NCBI GenBank assembly: GCA_032717465.1
Contig: CM064655.1
Span: forward strand, 16,232,902-16,296,901
From: Coenobita brevimanus
Taxonomy: Eukaryota; Arthropoda; Malacostraca; Decapoda; Coenobitidae
DNA length: 64,000 nt
Reading direction: 5' to 3'
Below the pieces are notes generated by a model. It ran no database searches, was not told the origin of the DNA, and saw only the letters and a program-made list of their open reading frames with translations. Positions 10,622 to 20,267 of this stretch are shown here, in pieces. The first letter of the stretch is position 1, and every line of letters starts with the position of its first letter. The translations under genes and the position numbers were made by a program.

Positions 10622-10722
10622 CTTCAGCTTTCTCCTGGGATGTTTGTTGAGCCTTCGTCGACTACCGTAGGACTTGTGGAGACTTCTGAAGTTGGGTAAC
10701 GAAGTCTCCACTTTACACTTCC
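10622..10722 (-). pseudogene. Conserved exon of piggyBac-like element 1
   Basis: On the minus strand an acceptor (GGGATACAG) precedes about 101 bp coding GKCKVETSLPNFRSLHKSYG and RRLNKHPRRKLK, ending at a strong donor (CTGAAG|GTATGT). The same exon with the same splice borders is in the element at 57440-59205 (58953-59060). It may be the exon leading into the cysteine-rich C-terminus of a piggyBac transposase; that is inference. Confidence 0.5.
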
Positions 10723-11185
10723 CTGTATCCCGTAATATGCTTACCACTGCCTGATATTATCACACAAACACTGTTCTATGAATTTCAAGTAGTTTGGAAT
10801 CCATACTCCAAAAAAAACACTGTGAAAGCAATGTAAATTACGAGCGCGTACGAGCTTTCCACCCCCGCTCGTTCCCTGCTGGTATTCTAAGGTGGAGCTG
10901 TCATTTATTATAAACACACTCACACTTTACATTCCTAGTACTTTACTACACTTATTTATATATACAGTATTTATCCATAAGTTTCCTTCACTACTAGTAG
11001 TTCATTTTCACTCCAGGCATTCACTTTCTCGTTCAGCAAACTAGCGTAGAGAGCAAAGCTTTCACTTTCACTGTCATTACTCCAAGTATTTATACTCATA
11101 TTCTTATATTAGTAATTATTTACATTTCTATTTACATTTTCTATTTTATTTACATTATTTACATTTCTATTTTATTCACACTATG

Positions 11186-11491
11186 TTATGCACTGTCACT
11201 TGCACTAACTAAGGGTTCCTTTCCCTTGGAGCCAGGACGAACTTGGGACACTGAAGCACTCGTACTGGGAGTTTCTGTCATCATTTCATCCACTGGCTCA
11301 TCACGCGATTCACCAGAAAGATCGTAGTCACTGTCCAACATTATCATGGATAAATTAGGCAGTTCAAATTCCACAGCAGAGTCACATAGTCCTTTACCCC
11401 TTCCCACACGAGGTTTAGTAGGGGTAGAAATCACAGGGCCCTTTGCAGCGCGCTCAGAATCAGCAGAAATGGAGAGGCACGATTCTGACAT
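11186..11491 (-). CDS. Short acidic ORF, possible piggyBac-like transposase N-terminus
   Basis: 101 codons beginning MSESCLSISADSERAAKGPV, with LDSDYDLSGESRDEPVDEM near residues 52-70 and a serine-rich end. Acidic N-termini with a DSDYD-type motif are common in piggyBac transposases. A related start, MDSDYDLSG followed by a GTGAGT donor, occurs near 58270 in the second element, so this may be a first exon read through. The catalytic domain is absent, so it is not expected to act as a transposase. Confidence 0.45.
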   Translation of the reverse strand: MSESCLSISADSERAAKGPVISTPTKPRVGRGKGLCDSAVEFELPNLSMIMLDSDYDLSGESRDEPVDEMMTETPSTSASVSQVRPGSKGKEPLVSASDSA

Positions 11492-11620
11492 GGTTTCATC
11501 TCAAAAGATGACAGCAAACTGAATGATGTGGTGTATTATGGGCAGGGAAGGGTTGACAATGTCAGCATGATGACAGCTGCTAATTTATATGCTGTGAAAT
11601 GACTGGCAGGAAATATAGAC

Positions 11621-11739
11621 AATAAACGGCCATACCACGTTGAGTACACCGCTTCCCGTCCGATCAGCGAAGTTAAGCAACGTTCGGTCTGGTTAGTACT
11701 TGGATGGGTGACCGCCTGGGAACACCAGATGCTGTTGGC
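11621..11739 (+). rRNA. 5S rRNA-derived head of a SINE
   Basis: Clear 5S rRNA: GGCCATACCACGTTGAGTAC, then CCGATCAGCGAAGTTAAGCA (box A region), then GGTTAGTACTTGGATGGGTG (box C region), ending GATGCTGTTGGC. The first bases are degraded (AATAAACGG in place of GCCAACGG). The conserved internal promoter could support RNA polymerase III transcription. The directly attached SINE tail and lone position argue against a functional 5S gene. Confidence 0.85.
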
Positions 11740-11860
11740 ATCCCTACATGTCAAGTGGGGTTGGTGGAGGATTAGTGCCCCTCCCTGTAAGACAATTAAC
11801 TCTGAGCCCTTGGCCACCCCGTTTGGGATACATGGCGTCTGGCAATGAATGAATGAAAAA
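11621..11860 (+). mobile_element. 5S-derived SINE (SINE3-type), full length
   Basis: A 5S head is joined to a ~115-bp tail (GGGTTGGTGGAGG-like, GCCCCTCCCTGTAAGACAA, TTGGCCACCCCGTTTGGGAT, GGCGTCTGGCAATGAATGAA) and a GAAT/A-rich end. The tail recurs without the head at 30075-30195 and, inverted, at 59465-59570. Its last ~45 bp (GGCCACCCC...GGCGTCTGGCAAT plus a tetranucleotide repeat) match the 3' end of the RTE-like LINEs at 36115, 40510 and 53325. Confidence 0.85.
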
Positions 11861-12414
11861 AAATAAATAAATTACCGGTAAGTAGTTCCAGGTGAATGTA
11901 AATATCACTTAGGCTTCTCCCTTCCTTTCTTATATATATTTTTATTACGAGAATAGGTTATACGGCATATTTCAAGGGGAAATAAACAGGGAAAATTAGC
12001 GAATGCATGCACGTGGGGTGTTGCCAGGTGATATTTAGCCCACTCCAGGTGTATGGCTGTATCATTTACCTTTTTTTTTTTTTTTTTTTTTTATTATTTT
12101 GTATAAGAATAGGGCATAGGGCACATTTCAATGGATGAAATGAGTGGAAAAATCTGGGCAGTATTTGAGTAACGCGATGTGGCTGGGCAGGCGGGAGGAG
12201 AGGGTAATGGAGGGGAGGTAAGGAAGGGAGTCAAGGACAGGGGAAAAATGGCTAAATTGTCAACAATGGATGGGAGTACAGATGACATTAGCAGCGCTGA
12301 CTATAGCTGGACACTGGCAGTACTGACGGATGATACAAGCCACCACTTGAAAGCCCGGGCAAATTCAAAATAACACAGAATCACAAAAGTGACGCCACGC
12401 AGTTAAGGGGTTAA

Positions 12415-12580
12415 GTGGTGTGCCCAGGCATCTTAAAATGAATGGATCTTGACTTTGGCTCTCCATTACCTTTTTATTTTTTTCTTGGAGGGAACAACTT
12501 GTGGGCTTCTGGCCTTTTGGTTCCTGGTTCCTTTTCCCTTGCATTAAAAAACTATTACTTCTACTACTACTACTAATGCC
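12415..12580 (+). pseudogene. LINE A, 3' end and tail
   Basis: Last coding and 3' untranslated part of LINE A after the piggyBac-like insertion: WCAQAS at the junction, then FFLEGTTCGLLAFWFLVPFP (about 12478-12540), as I remember it from the ends of decapod jockey-like elements. A short (TACTAC)n tract at 12548-12575 is the probable 3' tail. Confidence 0.65.
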
Positions 12581-13127
12581 TGGAAAGGATTAATGCTGAT
12601 CATACACTAAGAAGCCCTTGATTATAATTTGCTAAGAATGTGAGTATGCTCTGTTAATGATTTAATCTGATTTGGAAAATCTCCAAACATACGCTATATA
12701 CTGTTGTCTTACTTCCTGTCAGCACTCATTCTTTCCCTGCAGATAGATACCTTCACTAACACCCTCCCCTTCTTTCCCTCTTGCTTCCAAATGCTTCGAA
12801 ACCCATATAGTGGAGTTTGGATTTTTAGGCCTAATGATATAATGTGGGAAATTGCAGTAAAGTGTATACAAAGCCAGTTTTGATACTCTTACAGTTTCTA
12901 ATAGTCATTACAGTATAGGAAATCCACACAAGCAAATCTCACCCAGCCGGCAAATTTCATTACTCAGCACTCTGAAATTCCCATAATTGCCAGTTAAAGG
13001 GGGATCTACTGAAGACATTTCACATACACCTGTCTGACAGTCATTCCTACAAATTCCATTTCCAACAATAATGTACAACCTCCATGAGTAACAGCTTTCA
13101 AAACCAGCTGCCATAAAGTTTTCTTAC
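12581..13127. other. No gene recognised; contains a 29-bp match to the right TIR
   Basis: Mostly unassigned, probably intronic. Positions 12825-12853 are identical over 29 bp to 10092-10120 inside the right TIR of the 8.3-kb unit; homology stops on both sides. Confidence 0.5.
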
Positions 13128-13197
13128 CTTTTTCCATCTTTATGACGTCCTTTTCCATTGCTTCATCGGTGTCCTTTTCTTTTTCATCATGCTTATC
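13128..13197 (-). CDS. Candidate ECM29 exon (charged linker)
   Basis: 70-bp open segment bounded on the minus strand by TTTCTATTTTAG (acceptor) and AAAAAG|GTAAGA (donor). It codes DKHDEKEKDTDEAMEKDVIK then MEK, ending in phase 1. It enters in phase 0, which would fit the 27970-28107 exon upstream. The highly charged content suits a linker between HEAT repeats, and ECM29 has a poorly conserved charged stretch at about this point. Homology to ECM29 is not visible in so short a piece, so assignment rests on strand, splice sites and phase. Confidence 0.45.
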
Positions 13198-13739
13198 CTA
13201 AAATAGAAACAGATTATTACACTACTGAATTTTACTGTATGTACAATGATTCCTGCATGTAATTCATACTCTGAACACATCCTTAAAATCAATAACGAAT
13301 GCCAACAAAAAGTATAGATTTTTGGATATCCAAAAACAAGGATTTTTTCCCCTCCATTAGAAATGTGAGGATATCTGAGAAAAGCAACTGCAAGTGTCCT
13401 TAACCCCTTCAATCTACGGAAATTTTTTTATATTATTTTTGCTACCCCAGATAGTTCTATATAGAATAGAATCTCCTTGTACTGAAGAAATTAATGAAGG
13501 CTGTATGTAACAATTTCAGTTCAAAGTTTCTCCACAACAAATCATCTGAAAGTAGCATTAATAAAAAGGAAAATACAGGTATATCACTGGACTGAAATGT
13601 TTAACTGTCATAAACAAGTCAAGTAGTGGTGAGGAAACCATCTTGACAAGTCATTCATCTTTAAGTCCAGGAATGAGGTGCTACAACCCCACTATGCTTG
13701 TATGATGTTAATGAGGTTGCCTTTAAATTTTTTATAATT
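13198..13739. other. No gene recognised
   Basis: AT-rich, probably intronic. A TTAACCCCTTCAATCTACGG tip begins at about 13399 and a nearby block TAATGAAGGCTGT (about 13490) recurs near 22750, hinting at a small interspersed repeat. No matching right end was found, so no element is called. Confidence 0.4.
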
Positions 13740-14062
13740 CAGAGGTGGATGTTTTGATAGCCAGGATGTCACACATGAGGTTAGCCAATGAGCCTAACTT
13801 GCTCTATGATATCCCCTGTTGCTCTTGTTGCTGCTCAAACCCAGTCTGCCCAACTCAGCAGACCCATCAACTACAGGTATGGACCTATCCATATGGAATC
13901 ATCCCATACATTGCAAAATTGTTTTCAAGTTTTAGCAGGGGGTGAATGGTTTCTATCACTCCTGGAAGGAACTAACATGGAAATGGTCTGGGGCCCAAGG
14001 TCAGCTACATATGTGGGGATTTTAATTATCCTTACTTGTCAAAGTCTGGACTGAGACTACAA
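13740..14062 (+). pseudogene. Non-LTR endonuclease fragment
   Basis: Short degraded coding ending CGDFNYPYLSKSGLRLQGK at about 14006-14062, an APE-endonuclease GDFNYP block, preceded in other frames by EWFLSLLEGTNME. No reverse transcriptase follows; a low-complexity AAATAAAAA tract begins at 14066. Too short to assign to a family. Confidence 0.4.
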
Positions 14063-14277
14063 GGTAAGTAAAAAAATAAAAAATAAAAATAAAATTTAAA
14101 AAATAAATAGCATGCCAATGAGCCAGACAAGTGTGACCACAATGGGAGTGCTGTGTAGTGATGACTTTGAGCTTTAGTTTAACACTAGTTGCATCATGCC
14201 ACATCACTTAATCACTGAGGTACATGCACTTGGGTGAAAGTGTGTTTAGTGCACTTGGCAATCTGAAGCATGCACAA

Positions 14278-15835
14278 TCATGACGGATCTTGAAGAACAA
14301 TGAGTTTGCGTGAAATTTGGTTTCAAATTGGAAAAAGCTTTTACGGAACTTTTTAGTTTGTGGTAGGTGGGGGCACTCACCATCCACTCACTTGATGTAG
14401 TGCTGCTCTCGGGTGTCTGCCCCTTCCTCTCCTCCATCCTTCCTTCCATCCATCCTCTTGTGTCTTTCTTTCCTTCATTCTTTCCTCTTTCTTCTGCCTG
14501 CGGGTGACTTTACACTCCCTCTTGTGTCTTTCTTTCCTTCATTCTTTCTTCTTCCTTCTGCCTGTGGGTGACTCTATACTGAGTGACAAGCCAAATAGTT
14601 TCCTGTACACCAGGAAACCATTTACTGTGCTGGGTGGTAACCGTATAACCAAGTATTGGCTCCTGGTGGTTTAGTGGGTAATAAGGTGCTCCAATTGGAT
14701 TGAGCCGGTGAAGGTTTATATCCAAGGGGTGGTTCAGGTTTATTGCTCATGTAATGCCACTCAGGGATGAGTGAGGCTGGTCACTCTCATCTTAAATGTC
14801 AGGACCAACTTTCCTAGCCCCGGGCTCCTACGCTCCTCATGGGGCAACGTAGGATTGGATGATGGATGGATGGATTCAAATGATGCAGCAGGCTAATGAG
14901 GAGGATTGTTTGAGCTGTATGCAGTGTCTCAAGTGATTCCAGCAGTTAAAAATGGGAAGAACATCCAGCAAAGACGATCCCAAATCTAGACAACCTTCCA
15001 AGGCCTGCTAAGAAAGTGAGTGCTGTGATCTGTGAAAATCGTCACCTGATTGCCCATGCAGTGTCAGCAGAAATTGGCATCTGTATAGTTTGTGCCACAT
15101 CATTTTATACGAAAAACTGAAGATGCAGCAAGTTACCACAGAATTTGTGCCGTGTCTGCTGATAAATGAGCAAAATGAAAACCTTATCACCCAGGTATTA
15201 TTTGATTGTTCCAGTGCTGATGAAAACTTTCTGAAAAATGTCATACCAGGTGATAAAACATGGATATACAGCTACAATGCTGAAACAAATAGGCAGTAGT
15301 CACAGTAAGTTGGACCATTGTCGTCGCAACCACAAAAAAGCACGTTAGAGCCACTCAAATGTGAAGGTGACATTGACTGTCTATTTTGACTGGAAGGGCG
15401 TCGTTCATCGTTAGTTTGTTCCACACAGTCAGACAGTCAATAAAGAGCTTTAACTGGATGTCCTGATGTGTTTGAGAGAGGCAGTACAAAAGAAGAGACC
15501 TGAGGCACAAACAAAACCAGGATGCTGCACCATGACAATGCACCTGCTGACACATTACTACTTATTCATGACCTTCTGGTGAAAAACGAGACAACTATCG
15601 TCCCTCAGCTGCCCTACTTTTCAGCTTTGTCCCCTGCAGACTACTATTTTGTTCTCAAAGTTGAAATCCACCCTGAAAGGTTTCCGATTTCGGACGACAG
15701 ACAAGACGTGAAATTCACTGCGAGAACGTTGCATCATCTCTGAAAACACGTTCCATGACGTGTTCCAGGACTGGAAAAAAAAACAGTGGGAGCACCGTAT
15801 GAACAGTGGAGGGAAGTAATCTGAAGGAGACAAGT
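14278..15835 (+). pseudogene. Mariner transposase pseudogene, split by a SINE
   Basis: Starts MTDLEEQ at 14280, then VCVKFGFKLEKAFTE, interrupted by a SINE at 14360-14872, and resumes with MQQANEEDCLSCMQCLK (about 14883). Further blocks: GRTSSKDDPKSRQPS, LYEKLKMQQVTTEFVPCLL (about 15110), ADENFLKNVIPGDKTWIYSY (catalytic D of GDKTW, about 15250), MLHHDNAPAD (second D, about 15530) and LSPADYYF (third D, about 15640). The spacing fits the mariner D,D34D triad. Frameshifts and stops (for example NRQ*SQ) make it inactive. TIRs are not recognisable. Confidence 0.88.
14360..14872 (+). mobile_element. tRNA-like SINE family V, copy 1
   Basis: ~510-bp repeat starting GTGGTAGGTGGGG and ending in (GATGGATG)n. 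It contains a pyrimidine-rich half with an internal duplication (CTTCTGCCTGYGGGTGACT twice), a 13-bp hairpin AAATGGTTTCCTG/CAGGAAACCATTT-type, and a tRNA-like module: TGGTTTAGTGGGTAA resembles box A and GGTTTATATCC resembles box B. Four other copies: 18298-18794, 32508-33018, 60212-60697 and 60703-61216. Inserted into the mariner coding sequence. Confidence 0.82.
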
Positions 15836-15849
15836 TTTAAGTAAGGTAA

Positions 15850-16770
15850 TAAACATGCTTTTTGAAAAGTTAATTTTCTTTCTGGATAGACTTAATAACT
15901 GAAAGTCCTAAATGCAAGGATGGATTTTTAGGATGAATAAGAGTTTGTAACTTTTTATTGGCCTTTATTTTTTTGGGATTTTGTAATCTCTTTGAAAGAA
16001 TCATGTTGATACTTTACATGTAATCAAGTGACTTGAGGACCAAATTTATCCAACTCCGTGTTTACATACTGACAATGGTACCACTTGGTGTCTGTTGGTG
16101 GATATACTGTAAATGAAAGTCCTCACCGCTACCATGAATTTTCAGGATGAACTAGTGACTGTCTTTTTATTTTTAAATTTTATATTCTCTTTGTATCAAT
16201 CACACTGATATTCTACGAGAAATCAAGTGACTTGAGGATAAACTAAGCTCAGTCAATCGCAAACGAGAAGACGGATCGACAGGTGGAATTACTGGTGTAT
16301 ACATGTATGACTGTGTTACCACTTTTCACTTTTGTATAACAGACTGATAAACAGTCTTGAGCAGGGATACAGAGATGTGAATATTACATGTATATACAAA
16401 CCCACCTGGTTCAAACTCAATAAAGATGCAGAAGGATTTGCAAAGTAATTCGTAATATTTAGAGGTATGACTGTGGTATGGCTTTTCACTATTTTAGTTC
16501 TTTTATTTAGTATTTAGTAGTAATGAATAGTACTGAATGGAGGTACTGAAGGGTAAGTGTGCATTTGTGTGACTGTGACTATATCCAGCTAAGGTTATAG
16601 TAGTTTTTGTCAGAAGTCAAAACTTTCTTTTCCTAAGACTTGCTCTTCCAAAATTAGGGTGCATCTTACACCGTGCAACATCTTATATACCAAGAAATGC
16701 GGTATATAGGGCAAAGTCTGAGTCTCAGGGATATTTACTGCATAGCCTAAACAGCATTAATTGGAGGAAT
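15850..16770. repeat. Diverged ~200-bp direct duplication; otherwise nothing recognised
   Basis: Segments from about 15900-16060 and 16110-16250 share TGAAAGTCCT, a T-rich centre and ATCAAGTGACTTGAGGA in the same order. This is an old direct duplication. The rest is AT-rich and unassigned. Confidence 0.5.
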
Positions 16771-16964
16771 GTGGTATTTGACAGGGTTAAACAAGGATAT
16801 CATAGGTGAGCGGTGGGTCAAGAATGATGATGTAAAGGTAGTGATGGTTAGTGACGATAGTAAAAAGCTTGGAGAGAACAATACAAACAGCTGCTGAATG
16901 AGGAGTCTGTCTGGAACAGGGAAAAGTTTGGAGATGGGAGATCATATGTTTGGCCCTTGGCCTA

Positions 16965-19005
16965 TCAATCTATCTATCCAAGATGCTGAAAGCCAGTAAG
17001 GGGTGGCCACAACCAGACTGCCTCCATGTAGCTCTGTCCCCTGCCATTTCACTGCCCTTCCCCCAGCTCACACACCCCTCTCTCATATACCTCTCCACTC
17101 CATCCCTCCATTTCATCCTCAGTCTCTTCCTCCCTTTCCCTCTCTCCACCTCACTCACATACACTCTCCTTTTTAGTCTCTTGCTCTCCATCCTCTCCAC
17201 ATGGCCAAACCACCTTAATCCATTTCTCCCAACTCTTTATCACATCCACATCCACAGCACAATGGTCCTTCACTTCCTCATTTGTCAGCCTGTCTCTCCA
17301 TGTAACTCCACATGCTCGTCTCAAATACCTCATTTCCACTGCTCTCACTCTGACTGGTATCCTTCCAACAAGTTCAAAACTTCACTTCCATACATTAGAG
17401 ATGGTATCACAATACTATCATGCGGCGACTTTTTTACTTCCATGCTCACTTCTCTGTTTCTTATTAGGGCTTTCAAATAACCAGCAATTTTTCTTCCTTA
17501 TTGTACCTTTTCAAGCACTTCATCCACTAAACTTCCATCCTTACTCATCACAATATCCAAGTATTTAAAAACAGTCACATTTTCCATCTCCTCATCCTCC
17601 AACCTCATTGTACATTCAGTGACTTCATTTCTCTCAAGACTCTAACTTTTCCCTACATTCACCTTTAGATTCCGTGTTTTACGCACTTTTCCAAACTCAT
17701 CCACCAAGCCTTGCAGCTCCCCTTTCATCTTCACTTAACAATACATTATCTGCAAACAACAGTGCAGGAAGTTTCCAAAGGCTGCCCTGTCATTAGGGCT
17801 ACTTCCACTGCCCTAATTTGTATCTCTTTTATAACTCCATGCACATACAGATTGAGCAACCATGGAGACATACCACATCCCTGTTTCAATCCAACACTCA
17901 GACAGAAAAATTCACTCAGTTCACTATCCACATGCACTGCAGCCTTAGCATCCTCACGCGTGCTCTTTATGGCATGCAAGAACTTCCCATTTACTCCATA
18001 TATTCTTAATGTTTCAATATTCTTTGTCTATCCACTGTCATATGCTTTCTCCAAATCCATGAAAGCCACACACAACTTCTTTCCCTTCTCTAGAAACTGT
18101 TCCACTAAAGATCTAAGGATAAACATCTGATCTACATAACCTCTTCCCTTCCTGAAACCTCTCTGTTCTTCTCCAACTAATTCCTCTGTTATTTCCCTAA
18201 CTCTGTCAATAAGTATCCTACCATATACTTTTCCTATTATACTAGGAAGACAATGCCCCTATGATTACCACACACTTCTTTTTCCCATTTTCCTTTGTCC
18301 ATCCACCCATCCATCATCCAAACCTATGTTGCCTCATGAGGAGCGTAGGAGCCCCGGGCTAGGCAAGTTGGTCCTGGCATTTAAGATGAAAGTGACCAGT
18401 CTCAATCATCCCTTAGTGGGATTACGTGAGCAATAAACCCTAACCACCCCTTGGATATAAACCTACACAGGCTCAATCTGACTGGAGCACCTTAATTACC
18501 CACTAAACCACCAGGCACCATAATTTGGTTATGTGGTTACCACCCAGCATAGCAAATGGTTTCCTGGAGTACAGGAAACCATTTGGCTTGTTACTCAGCG
18601 TAAAGTCACCCATAGGTGGAAGGGAGGGGAAAGAATGAAGGAAACAAAGACAGAAGAGGGAGTGTAAAGTTACCCACAGGTGGAAGGAAAAGCAACAAAT
18701 GAAGAAAAGAAAGACAGAAGAGGAAGGAGGGAAAAGAGGAAAGGGCAGACACCCAAAGCATCACTACATCGAGTGAGTGGATGGTGAGAGTCCCTTTTCC
18801 TTTGCACAGGGTAATTATTATACCTGACTTCCAATCCTCTGAGACTCTACCTTCCTCCCATGCCAATCTGCACATCTTCCATATCCATTCTACTACTATC
18901 TCTCTCCCATGCTTCAATATTTCACCACACACTCCATCAATTCTTGGGGCTTTCCCCACTTTGACTTTCTTCACTGCTTCATTGCCCTCGGCCTTTTGTT
19001 GATAT
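16965..19005 (-). mobile_element. RTE-like LINE R, copy 1 (degraded)
   Basis: Minus-strand 5'-truncated copy. From its 3' end: a (CTAT)n tail at 16965-16978, RWRDGVERYMREGCVSWGKG and a RTKRRVYVSEVERGKG-like block, FFCLSVGLKQGCGMSPWLLN (about 17880), then upstream KVGKAPRIDGVCGEILKHG (about 18930). Many frameshifts. Its own coding is split by a SINE at 18298-18794 with a clean 10-bp target duplication. RTE-like is inferred from the APE-type family style and short-repeat tail. Confidence 0.8.
18298..18794 (-). mobile_element. SINE V, copy 2 (inverted) with target duplication
   Basis: Inverted SINE V copy with the (CATC)n tail at 18298-18316, the hairpin near 18550-18590 and the 5' end near 18790. 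TTTTCCTTTG occurs at 18288-18297 and 18795-18804 and is present once in intact LINE R copies (for example about 41853-41862), so it is a true 10-bp target duplication. Confidence 0.88.
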
Positions 19006-19621
19006 CTGTACCATGGGCAATGCAATCAGCTAAATGCAGTTGTAGAAAGCTGCAAGTGTGTCTGAGTTGACTGTTAGGATGTTGAAGGCCTCTGGAGATA
19101 CAAGAGTGGGTTTATTGTAGTTACTAATTTCATTGTGTCTATTATATGTGTGTTGTTCCAAATGACTGGTTGATGAGCGTGATAGTAAATGTGTACCAGT
19201 ATAAAGGGAAGGATGATTTCCAGGAAAGAGGAGCATAAAGCTTTTGAACCAGATAATGAAGGTGATGGCAAGAGTCCTACAAGGCATGATAAGAGAAAGA
19301 ATGAATAATGGTGAGAAGCAGCTTATGCTTATGCCAGGAATAGCGAGCACTGATGCAATATTCACTACCTGAAAACTTAAGGAAGAAGACTGTACACAGG
19401 AAGGGAGAGAGAGTTGCACCTTGTATTTGCTGATCTGAATAAGGATTTAGACAGAATGCTCAAGGGGGCAGTGAAGTGGGCAATGAAAACGTCTGAGACT
19501 GATGAATGGTTGGTTAGAGTGGCTATGGTAACGTATAAAGGTGCTATAATCCAGGAAAGAACAAATGGAGGTTTGAGTGATGAATTTTCCATGATCACCG
19601 GTATGCACCGGGGGGTCAATT

Positions 19622-20267
19622 TTAATCTCTATGCACTGGCATTATTTTGGTGCAGATGCCCTCTCACTAAGGGAGTATTTCCCAAATTAGCCTGTTTTCA
19701 AAACCTTCATATCTGGGAGTGTATAGCAGTTGGGAAAACAAATTAAAGACTCTATTACTCACCAACTCTTCTTCTTGTGAATGAAGGCATCCCCAGGTCT
19801 GCAGGTGGTCACATCAATGCGTAAGGATGTGAAGATGATGAGTAATTTGGCCCTTGAAACAGGATACATTCGTGCATGTGCACACGGCCTCAACTTTGGC
19901 TTTGCTCTCAATGTGATAAATTCTCCACTACTAGATAAATTAGACATAGTGGCATCCAAGGCATGCCCTATGGCACTATCACTGAGCCTTTTCTTAGTAT
20001 CCTTGGAAAGAGGCTTGGCAGGGGTAGATGAGGCAAGGGGGTCCGCTTGAGGTGAGAACAAAATCGGATGAGAAGTTTCAGAAATTACTGTTCTACACCT
20101 GGCTTGCTTGAGGTGGCAGGAGTCTCTCCCTACCCTTTGTGGTTGAGATCAAATGGCGGGTTGTTCAAACGATGGCGGGAATAAATTAGCAGCTCCTCCT
20201 ATCACACGGCGGTCCCTATCCACCCATTTTGCTGTGGCATGTGCTGCTTACCGGAGTGTAGGGTTAA
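19622..20267. mobile_element. TTAA-flanked piggyBac-like element 2 (non-autonomous)
   Basis: TTAA at 19622-19625 and 20264-20267. Inner ends are similar inverted sequences (TTAATCTCTATGCACTGG and, inverted, TTAACCCTACACTCCGG). It lies between the GMHRGVNF and FILV-like blocks of LINE P, and joining the two TTAAs restores that reading. The minus strand holds a short ORF (STPAKPLSKDTKKRLSDSAI, about 19960-20015) alike to one in element 3. No catalytic domain. Confidence 0.75.

Larger units (their letters stand above)
10476..12414. mobile_element. piggyBac-like DNA transposon 1, internally deleted
   Basis: TTAA at 10476-10479 and 12411-12414 is the target duplication. The ends are TIRs starting CCCCTTAACTGC (left) and closing GCAGTTAAGGGG (right). 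TTAA targeting with CCC...GGG ends is the piggyBac signature; superfamily is inferred because no complete transposase is present. The minus strand keeps a short acidic ORF (11186-11491) and a splice-bounded exon (10622-10722). A 5S-derived SINE (11621-11860) sits within. LINE A reads on directly from AGTCTT through TTAA to GTGGTGTGCCC, which supports the borders. Confidence 0.85.

Noticed and set aside
11621..11739. Functional 5S rRNA gene
   Set aside because: The 5' end is degraded, it is single, and it is fused to a SINE tail that is found alone elsewhere.
12908..13114. 68-codon minus-strand frame just downstream of the ECM29 exon candidate
   Set aside because: It lies past the GTAAGA donor, has no splice-bounded limits and no resemblance to ECM29.
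13399..13500. Another TTAA element starting TTAACCCCTTCAATCTACGG
   Set aside because: No inverted partner end within a plausible distance; the similar inverted tip near 24136 is 10.7 kb away with unrelated sequence between.
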